This document shows, one piece after another, positions 7,519 through 12,067 of a stretch of 32,477 nt of DNA; the first letter of the stretch is position 1, and every line of letters begins with the position of its first letter. The position numbers were made by a program, and so were the translations under genes. This stretch comes from Eubacteriales bacterium (lineage in GTDB: Bacteria; Bacillota; Clostridia; Lachnospirales; Lachnospiraceae): NCBI GenBank assembly GCA_030524175.1, contig JAUNHC010000054.1:1-32477 (forward strand). The letters are read 5' to 3'. The notes beneath the pieces are model-generated. The model was not told the origin of the DNA. It was given only the letters and a program-made list of their open reading frames with translations, and did no database searches.

Positions 7519-7538
7519 ATACAAGCACAGTCGGATAA

Positions 7539-7874
7539 TCAGCCAAAGGGCAGGTCATTCGGGCCGGGGGGAATAAAGCCCAGGCTGTCCATAGCATCAA
7601 CAAGCTGGGATAACTGGGTATTGAGCTGATCTAGGAGGGATGCCGCCATCCGGGACCGGGACGATAACTGCCTGAGCGAATCAAGATGTTTGTACTTGTC
7701 CTCAATCTCTTCATCAAGAGAAGCACATATCCTACGTTTACGATCTTCTTCTGATTTGCAAAATAAGACTATATTTTCAAATTTCTGATTGAAGCCGTCA
7801 CCTTCGCAAGAAAAGATGTACTCCATAACCTCATCAGAAATACGAACAGATTTTAGATTGCTTTTTTTAGACAT
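7539..7874 (-). CDS. Small soluble protein of the control region, possible ribbon-helix-helix regulator
   Basis: 111 aa from the ATG at 7874, chosen because AGGAGG ends 6 nt upstream; the ATG at 7880 touches the ribosome site. The N-terminus (KSVRISDEVMEYIFS) has the strand-then-helix pattern of ribbon-helix-helix DNA-binding proteins. The middle (about 45-95) is charged and helical (EEDRKRRICASLDEEIEDKY) and could be a coiled coil; the end is Pro/Gly-rich. No family recognised with certainty. It follows the 56-aa gene by 16 nt and lies upstream of the structured region. A regulator or plasmid-style copy-control role is plausible, not shown. Confidence 0.6.
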   Translation of the reverse strand: MSKKSNLKSVRISDEVMEYIFSCEGDGFNQKFENIVLFCKSEEDRKRRICASLDEEIEDKYKHLDSLRQLSSRSRMAASLLDQLNTQLSQLVDAMDSLGFIPPGPNDLPFG

Positions 7875-7890
7875 AATCATCCTCCTATAC

Positions 7891-8061
7891 TTAATCAGCA
7901 TTTATTACAAAATCAACTTCAGAGAGTGTCAAAGTCTGTTTAGGGAGCTTGATACCCCAGTAATCTGTCTCAACTGTTACACTGTCAATACCTTCAGATA
8001 TCATAAATATACGTAAATCCTTAAAAGTAGCAAAATTACCGTACTGCGTTAAGATGACCAT
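7891..8061 (-). CDS. 56-aa hypothetical protein, first gene of the leftward control transcript
   Basis: I place the start at the ATG at 8061 because the GGGGG ribosome site ends 7 nt upstream; longer readings lack a site. The product begins MVILTQYGNFATFKDL and continues with VTVETDYWGIKLPKQ and an acidic end. It is soluble, likely beta-rich, and not recognised. It faces the XRE repressor across a divergent control region and so is likely an early gene (excisionase- or antirepressor-like position). No helix-turn-helix is evident. Confidence 0.55.
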   Translation of the reverse strand: MVILTQYGNFATFKDLRIFMISEGIDSVTVETDYWGIKLPKQTLTLSEVDFVINAD

Positions 8062-8229
8062 AACCATACCCCCTATATCTAAATTTGCACAAAAATAATT
8101 GTAAAAAACAACAACAAATGGTAAAATCAAATATTAACAAAAATAAATGAATCAGGGTTTCTAACCTTATACATATTATATCACACTATAGTGAGAAGTC
8201 AATACATAAAACTCACAGAAGGGAAAAAA
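8062..8229. promoter_or_regulatory. Divergent control region with candidate repressor operator
   Basis: AT-rich 168 bp between the leftward early gene and the rightward XRE gene. CACTATAGTG (8184-8193) is a perfect 10-bp palindrome extended by TC/GA outside one mismatch (8181-8196), followed by GAGAAG. A look-alike (CACTGGAGTGAGAAG) occurs within the repressor gene near 8416-8430. TATA-rich hexamers occur on both strands but no single promoter stands out. Operator role is inferred from position and symmetry. Confidence 0.45.
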
Positions 8230-8586
8230 ATGTCCGTAGGCAATAGATTAAAGGAATGGAGAAAACAAAATAACTTAAAAATGACTGAAATAAAAGAAAA
8301 AACAGGGATTTCTACTGGAGGAATCTCAGATTATGAAAATGATAAAAAACTAATTGGAAGCAAAACTTTAATATGTTTAGCAGAAAATTATAATATAGAT
8401 ATACATTATATACTCACTGGAGTGAGAAGAGAAGGCGAAAAATTATCAGAGAATGAAAAAGAGTTATTAGAGCAATTTAATCAAATGACAGAGCGAGAAC
8501 AAATAAAAATGATTGGTGTTTTAGAAGAAAAAGTAAAAGAACAAGAAAATAAGTTGGAAAAGTCATCAGAATACAAGACTGGTTAA
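8230..8586 (+). CDS. XRE-family phage repressor
   Basis: 118 aa from the ATG at 8230 (GAAGGG about 7 nt upstream); an in-frame ATG 39 nt earlier adds residues that do not fit the domain. Residues 2-65 form a Cro/CI-type helix-turn-helix domain (SVGNRLKEWRKQNNLKMTEI, then TGISTGGISDYENDKK, with LICLAENYNIDIHYILTG at the end). The C-terminal third is a charged helix, probably for dimerisation. It is the only rightward gene in the element and faces the leftward early genes, the usual position of a lysogeny repressor. Confidence 0.88.
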   Translation: MSVGNRLKEWRKQNNLKMTEIKEKTGISTGGISDYENDKKLIGSKTLICLAENYNIDIHYILTGVRREGEKLSENEKELLEQFNQMTEREQIKMIGVLEEKVKEQENKLEKSSEYKTG

Positions 8587-8620
8587 AAAAAATCCTAAGT
8601 AATGGAAAAAAATGGAAGAC

Positions 8621-8650
8621 AAAAAATCCTACCCGGAACTTAGGCCGGGT
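8621..8650 (-). terminator. Intrinsic terminator for the 112-aa gene
   Basis: ACCCGG (8631-8636) and CCGGGT (8645-8650) with an 8-nt loop. On the minus strand the stem is followed by AGGA and six T. It begins 6 nt after the stop codon of the leftward gene. Confidence 0.65.
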
Positions 8651-8655
8651 AAAAG

Positions 8656-8994
8656 TTATAAATTCAACAATTCAGGATAATATGTAAGGACAAAAATAAA
8701 AAGTAAAATTATCAGCGTAAATACAAGGATTGGAATAAAAGTATGTTTTTTTGTCGATTTAGCTCTAAAAGTTACATTACTAGATGATGTCTTTCGCTCC
8801 TTATTTGTTATATACTGACTATTCAACTCATAAATTTCCTCTAGACGTTTTTTCTCCTTTGGAGTCAACGCATCACCCTTTGCGAATAATGCATACATTT
8901 CCTTTTGACGAGCCTGATGAGCTATAGCTTCAGAATTATCAGCCACTCTTTCCTCAGGAGTTCTTTTCATATATTCCCTATCCATCAATCCCAT
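8656..8994 (-). CDS. C-terminally membrane-anchored small protein, possible lysogenic conversion gene
   Basis: 112 aa from the ATG at 8994 (GGAAGGGGG 7 nt upstream). The N-terminus begins MGLMDREYMKRTPEER, followed by a charged helical region with KGDALTPKEKKRLEEIYELN, a Ser/Lys-rich linker, and one strong membrane helix near the C-terminus (about 88-108, FIPILVFTLIILLFIFVLTY). A tail anchor with a cytoplasmic helical domain, encoded next to the repressor and outside the virion operon, suits a gene expressed from the prophage, such as a superinfection-exclusion factor. I do not recognise the family; function is inference. Confidence 0.6.
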   Translation of the reverse strand: MGLMDREYMKRTPEERVADNSEAIAHQARQKEMYALFAKGDALTPKEKKRLEEIYELNSQYITNKERKTSSSNVTFRAKSTKKHTFIPILVFTLIILLFIFVLTYYPELLNL

Positions 8995-9068
8995 AAAAAA
9001 TCCCCCTTCCATATTCTTAAAAAGATTATACTATCTGAAAAGAAGACAGTAAAGATAAGAATAAATAT

Positions 9069-9097
9069 TTGACATAAATAAAATTATGTTATAATAT
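9069..9097 (+). promoter_or_regulatory. Promoter of antitoxin RNA 1
   Basis: Consensus TTGACA (9069-9074), 17-nt spacer, TAATAT (9092-9097); a TATAAT overlaps at 9090-9095. The stretch TTGACATAAATAAAATTATGT is shared in full with the second locus. Confidence 0.8.
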
Positions 9098-9103
9098 AAT
9101 AGT

Positions 9104-9174
9104 AACCAGGAAAGTAAAAATGTTCATAGGACAAAGCGAACCCCTATAGATGGCAGTCTATAGGGGTTCTTTTT
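9104..9174 (+). ncRNA. Antisense antitoxin RNA 1 (par RNAII-like)
   Basis: A short RNA predicted to start just after the promoter at 9069-9097 and end at the hairpin 9139-9168. Its 5' segment 9104-9120 is identical to plus-strand 9247-9263 (17 nt) and 9122-9130 to 9268-9276 (9 nt). The latter positions are the antisense of codons 1-9 and the start codon of the 31-aa toxin. The RNA is therefore complementary in two blocks to the toxin mRNA's translation start although transcribed from a separate place. Toxin and antitoxin transcripts converge and share the terminator hairpin. This is the layout of the par (Fst) type I system of enterococcal plasmids. Ends are estimates. Confidence 0.75.
9139..9174 (+). 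terminator. Bidirectional terminator shared by toxin and antitoxin 1
   Basis: A 12-bp perfect stem (AACCCCTATAGA 9139-9150, TCTATAGGGGTT 9157-9168) with a 6-nt loop, then CTTTTT on the plus strand. It lies just after the toxin stop codon on the other strand. Confidence 0.85.
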
Positions 9175-9177
9175 GGG

Positions 9178-9273
9178 CTAACTGTCTTTATGGTTCCGAT
9201 CTAGCCACTTGCATATGTAGTAACCAACTACACTTGCCATAATCGAAACCAGGAAAGTAAAAATTGCGTTCAT
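9178..9273 (-). CDS. Type I toxin peptide 1 (31 aa, Fst/Ldr-like)
   Basis: 31 aa from the ATG at 9271-9273 with AGGAGGTG upstream. The sequence begins MNAIFTFLVSIMASVV, has one membrane helix (residues 3-22) that runs into YYICKWLD, and ends with a short charged tail (RNHKDS). A single helix followed by an aromatic/WLD junction and a polar C-terminus is the shape of Fst/Ldr-superfamily toxins, which damage the cell membrane when translated. A paralogue with the same YYICKWLD core lies at 9725-9820. It lies inside the prophage, so it could act as an addiction module for the integrated element. Toxicity is inferred from architecture and the antisense partner. Confidence 0.8.
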   Translation of the reverse strand: MNAIFTFLVSIMASVVGYYICKWLDRNHKDS

Positions 9274-9313
9274 AGGTTCACCTCCTTCCTGCTGGAAGGT
9301 TGACAGCAAAACT

Positions 9314-9342
9314 ATTATACAATATCCATAAACCAACGTCTA
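9314..9342 (-). promoter_or_regulatory. Promoter of toxin 1 mRNA
   Basis: On the minus strand: TAGACG (9337-9342), 17-nt spacer, TATAAT (9314-9319). A short leader with the AGGAGGTG site follows before the toxin start. Confidence 0.65.
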
Positions 9343-9352
9343 CAAAATTAGT

Positions 9353-9403
9353 GTATCACATTTTTAGTTAGCTGCAATGCCAGGCAAACGAAAAATGAAA
9401 TAC
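9353..9403. repeat. 51-nt palindrome-bounded repeat, copy F
   Basis: GTATCACATTTTT (9353-9365) and AAAAATGAAATAC (9391-9403) pair with two mismatches. The interior has AGCTGCAATGCCAGGC, matching the AGCTGCA...CCAGGC core of copy A. It is the last feature before attR. Confidence 0.6.
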
Positions 9404-9425
9404 AAATAATGTTTAAACACTCTGC

Positions 9426-9527
9426 CTCTTAATCAGGGTGTCCAGGGTTCGAGCCCCTGAAGGCGCACTCAAAGCACTGTTTTTGCAGACATTTCGATAA
9501 CTGCGGGGACGGTGTTTTTTGTGTTTT
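9426..9527 (+). other. attR: right attachment site (tRNA-Lys 3' half)
   Basis: Direct repeat of 12-113; the first 66 bp are identical. It starts within the anticodon stem, so this is only a tRNA fragment without D-arm or 5' acceptor strand and is not a functional tRNA gene. Confidence 0.9.
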
Positions 9528-9616
9528 GCAGGGAGGCCGGGAATCAGGGTGTCTGGGGAATTACATAAAATGCAGAATAATAACCCAGAATAGCAGCTGG
9601 GGATACCAAAAACAGT

Positions 9617-9645
9617 TTGACATAAATAAAATTATGTAATAATAT
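9617..9645 (+). promoter_or_regulatory. Promoter of antitoxin RNA 2
   Basis: TTGACA (9617-9622), 17-nt spacer, TAATAT (9640-9645); the same promoter block as locus 1. Confidence 0.8.
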
Positions 9646-9651
9646 AATATT

Positions 9652-9720
9652 AGCTAGAAAACTTATAAATCAATTTGTCACAAAGCGAAACCCCATGGAG
9701 CCCATTCCATGGGGTTTCAT
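9652..9720 (+). ncRNA. Antisense antitoxin RNA 2 (par RNAII-like)
   Basis: A short RNA that ends at a 12-bp hairpin (AAACCCCATGGA 9688-9699, TCCATGGGGTTT 9706-9717). Its blocks 9655-9668 and 9670-9681 are identical to plus-strand 9797-9810 (14 nt) and 9817-9828 (12 nt), which are antisense to the early codons and to the TTG start and part of the ribosome site of toxin 2. The matching blocks differ in sequence from those of locus 1, so each antitoxin should act only on its own toxin. The T run after the hairpin is short on this strand. Confidence 0.72.
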
Positions 9721-9724
9721 CTGG

Positions 9725-9820
9725 CTAGCTGTTACGATTCTTCTGGTCTAACCATTTACATATGTAGTAGCTAACTACACCTGCCATAACCGAAAGTAGA
9801 AAACTTATAAGGTAGCTCAA
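9725..9820 (-). CDS. Type I toxin peptide 2 (31 aa, Fst/Ldr-like)
   Basis: 31 aa from a TTG start at 9818-9820; GGAGG ends 7 nt upstream, which decides against longer readings. After the start it reads SYLISFLLSVMAGVV, then YYICKWLD and a polar tail (QKNRNS). It has the same length, membrane helix and YYICKWLD core as toxin 1. It lies outside the prophage, beyond attR. It may be a chromosomal copy, or what remains of an earlier element in the same tRNA. Confidence 0.78.
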   Translation of the reverse strand: MSYLISFLLSVMAGVVSYYICKWLDQKNRNS

Positions 9821-9865
9821 TTTGTCACCTCCTTTCCTTTTCGAAAAGGGAGTAACAGCAAAATT

Positions 9866-9895
9866 ATTATACCGTACTCTATACAAATTGTATAG
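9866..9895 (-). promoter_or_regulatory. Promoter of toxin 2 with overlapping palindrome
   Basis: On the minus strand: TATACA (9889-9894), 17-nt spacer, TATAAT (9866-9871). The -35 region lies in a perfect 17-nt palindrome CTATACAAATTGTATAG (9879-9895), absent from locus 1, which could bind a repressor. Confidence 0.55.
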
Positions 9896-9937
9896 AACTT
9901 TAGAGTAGCTCATATTCTGAATCTAATAAAGCAAAGA

Positions 9938-11542
9938 TCATTCTTCCTGCTCAGTATTATTGATGACAAGTACATCATTTTCTTCCAATACAGTATCCCC
10001 TCTGGGAATTATAATTTTATCATCCCTCATTATCATTATTATAAGCTTACCATTCATTTCCGGCAGTTCAAACAAAGTCTTTCCAATCCAATGATCATCC
10101 CCTTTCAGCTCCCGTTCAGAAAGAAACACTCCCTCTACCTGGGCAGGTGATTTTGCGCACAAAATCAGTTTGTCACCCTCAGCCAGCACGGTACTTCCGT
10201 TGGGGACTATTTTTTCTGCGCCTCTTTTAAGAAGGGCGGCGATAGTGTCAGGAGGCATGAGAATATCTGACAAGTTGCGGCCGCACCAGGAATGACCGGA
10301 ATGGATGGAAGATTGAATAAACTGAACAGGTACCTCATCCATATAATCAGTAAAGGTTTTCATAACGTCGCCATTGCTGTCAAGCATATCCAGTTTCCTG
10401 GACACAAGAGGCAGAAGGGAGCCTTGCAGTAGGATGGAAAACAGCACAATACAGAATACAATATGAAAGATATCATTTTTTGTGTTCACCTGCATCACTG
10501 CCATAATGGCAAAAACGATGGACGCTGCACCACGAAGGCCTGCCCAGGAAACCACCAGCTCTTGGGAGACATTACTTTTAAATGGAGACAGAATTGCAAA
10601 TATTGAAACAGGTCTTGCAATAAATGTGAGAAATAAGGCAATGGCAAGTGCCGGGAGGAAAACCTGAGGCAATCTGGAGGGAAAGGACAGAAGGCCTAAC
10701 AGGAAAAATACCAGCATTTGCATCAGCCCCGTTACTCCGTCAAAAAAATGTACAAGGTTCGTCTTATTTTTAAGTCTGGCATTTCCAAGTACGATTCCCA
10801 CAATATATACGCTGAGATACCCATTTCCCCCAAGGGCAGCCGGGGCACTGTAGGCAAAAAGAGCAGCGGCCACTACGAAAACAGTGTCAAAGCCATCTGT
10901 GGAAAAATTAATTTTTTTCATTGCCCATACAGCAGCCAAGGCGATGACAATTCCAAGGGCAATACCGTATACAACTTGGGAAAAAACCATATAAACCAGG
11001 CTTTTGCCATGTGCGTTGCCGTTTATAACACTAATGATAATAGCGGTGAGCATATAGGAACAGGGGTCATTGCTGCCGCTTTCCACTTCCAGCAAGGAAG
11101 CAGTGTTATATTTCAGATTTAATCGTTTTGCACGTAAGATAGAGAATACCGAGGCTGCGTCTGTAGATCCTATAACTGCGCCCACCAGCAAGCTCTCAAG
11201 CCAGTCGATCTTAAGGATATAATGACAGAATATCCCTGTCAGGCCGGAGGTCATCACAACCCCAAGAGTGGACAAAAGAACAGCTTTTACGGCAACAGGC
11301 TTTGCTTCCTTCCAACTGGTCCCGAAGCCGCCGTAGAACATGATAAAGATTAAAGCGATCGAGCAGATCTGCTCGGCAAAGGCATAGTTTTCAAATGGTA
11401 TTTTAACAATTCCGTCTGAACCAAAGAACATACCCAGCAAAATAAAGCCAAGAAGCATGGGAATACCAAGTTTACTTGACAGTTTATTTAAAATGATACA
11501 GATGATAATAATAATTGCGGTGATCAGCAGAGTGACAGACAT
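9938..11542 (-). CDS. NhaP/CPA1-type cation:proton antiporter with TrkA-C domain
   Basis: A 534-aa membrane protein. Residues 1-390 hold about twelve hydrophobic segments of the Na+(K+)/H+ exchanger fold. The ion-site motif GSTDAASVF lies near residue 130, with the LRGAASIVFA segment of the CPA1/NhaP2 group near 340. The C-terminal part (about 400-530) is soluble and contains a TrkA-C-like regulatory domain (LKRGAEKIVPNGSTVLAEGD, then GDTVLEENDVLVI), typical of YhaU/NhaP2 (CvrA-type) potassium:proton antiporters. It would exchange K+ or Na+ for protons at the cytoplasmic membrane. AAGGAGG lies 7 nt before the ATG. It appears monocistronic; I see no clear terminator in the 3' gap. Confidence 0.88.
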   Translation of the reverse strand: MSVTLLITAIIIIICIILNKLSSKLGIPMLLGFILLGMFFGSDGIVKIPFENYAFAEQICSIALIFIMFYGGFGTSWKEAKPVAVKAVLLSTLGVVMTSGLTGIFCHYILKIDWLESLLVGAVIGSTDAASVFSILRAKRLNLKYNTASLLEVESGSNDPCSYMLTAIIISVINGNAHGKSLVYMVFSQVVYGIALGIVIALAAVWAMKKINFSTDGFDTVFVVAAALFAYSAPAALGGNGYLSVYIVGIVLGNARLKNKTNLVHFFDGVTGLMQMLVFFLLGLLSFPSRLPQVFLPALAIALFLTFIARPVSIFAILSPFKSNVSQELVVSWAGLRGAASIVFAIMAVMQVNTKNDIFHIVFCIVLFSILLQGSLLPLVSRKLDMLDSNGDVMKTFTDYMDEVPVQFIQSSIHSGHSWCGRNLSDILMPPDTIAALLKRGAEKIVPNGSTVLAEGDKLILCAKSPAQVEGVFLSERELKGDDHWIGKTLFELPEMNGKLIIMIMRDDKIIIPRGDTVLEENDVLVINNTEQEE

Positions 11543-11688
11543 GGGCGGCCTCCTTCCAAAAGCGGGGTCAACGGGCAGATTTATTAAGTCATAAATCAGT
11601 ATAACATATTTTCGGGGGCAAAATAACCGTAATCAAGTACATTAATTTGTTCTGGGATTCTGTCCATGGTAAAATATTGAAAGGATTA
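11543..11688. other. Intergenic, no gene seen
   Basis: Upstream region of the antiporter gene, which reads leftward. No open frame with a ribosome site and no clear repeat. A promoter for the antiporter is expected here but I could not settle on one. Confidence 0.4.
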
Positions 11689-11823
11689 GTAACTGTTCAG
11701 TACAGGACTGTGCATTTACTGCACAGTCCGTGCGAAAACGTTGAACAGCCAAAAGCAAGCCCCATCGCCAAAGGTGATTTTCATGGGCTTGCGGCGTAAC
11801 TGTTCATGGTTCTGAACAGTTAC
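11689..11823. repeat. 135-nt palindromic intergenic element
   Basis: Ends GTAACTGTTCAG (11689-11700) and CTGAACAGTTAC (11812-11823) are a perfect 12-bp inverted pair. Inside are a GACTGTGC/GCACAGTC hairpin and a CAAGCCCAT/ATGGGCTTG pair, so the whole element can fold into a branched structure. It has no coding potential. It resembles a small non-autonomous mobile or REP-like element; only one copy is in the window. Confidence 0.6.
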
Positions 11824-11853
11824 AAGGATTATAAGACAAAGCAGGATAAAAAG

Positions 11854-12015
11854 AAGGAGGCCGGGCTTTTTAGCCCGGCGAGTATGAAAAAGAAAAAGTT
11901 TTATTTTTTCAATAAAGCATTTGCTTTATTTGCTTATTACTATACAGGGAAAATGTGATGGAAGTGTGAGGAACAATTGAAAAAAAGGTGATGAAATTCT
12001 AAAAAACTTATAAAC
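11854..12015 (+). repeat. Roughly 165-nt conserved intergenic block, copy 1 (upstream of cas3)
   Basis: Aligned with 22796-22963: an AAGGAGG site, a GCCGGGCT/AGCCCGGC hairpin (11860-11867, 11872-11879), then GAGTATGAAAAAGAAAAAG and a shared downstream tract ending TCTAAAAAACTTATAAAC. The hairpin stem differs between copies by compensatory change (G:C here, A:T in copy 2), which suggests the fold is under selection. It lies directly upstream of cas3. Confidence 0.65.
11884..11958 (+). CDS. 24-aa small ORF in the conserved block, copy 1
   Basis: It reads MKKKKFYFFNKAFALFAYYY plus four residues. The counterpart at 22829-22903 has the same length and keeps MKKKK and KAFALF. The Shine-Dalgarno site is 23 nt upstream, but a 20-nt hairpin in between would bring it close to the ATG. 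It could be a real micropeptide, a leader peptide, or a by-product of a structured RNA. Confidence 0.35.
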   Translation: MKKKKFYFFNKAFALFAYYYTGKM

Positions 12016-12067
12016 AAGCACAGGAACAGAATACAATGGTCTGTGCGAATATAAAGGGGGAAAGTAT

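Larger units (their letters stand above)
7003..7538. other. Structured intergenic region of the inovirus, no gene
   Basis: 536 bp without a credible gene; open frames here are GC-rich shadows. It contains a CCCGGC/GCCGGG hairpin with a 3-nt loop (7097-7111), an ACTCTCC/GGAGAGT hairpin (7138-7161), two copies of CCCATAGGGGGA (7143-7154 and near 7221), a GC-rich stretch about 7330-7460 out of line with the AT-rich flanks, and two copies of the 52-nt palindromic repeat (7260-7310, 7467-7518). Filamentous phage intergenic regions carry the packaging signal and strand origins in just such hairpin clusters. A specific role is inference. Confidence 0.5.

Noticed and set aside
7191-7524. Two minus-strand open frames of about 108 codons
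   Set aside because: Same cause: GC-rich hairpin region with palindromic repeats, no Shine-Dalgarno site, and two frames open at once.
9725-9913. Longer 62-aa reading of toxin 2
   Set aside because: The extra N-terminal part covers the promoter and leader; the TTG at 9818-9820 has the ribosome site and gives the same 31-aa length as toxin 1.
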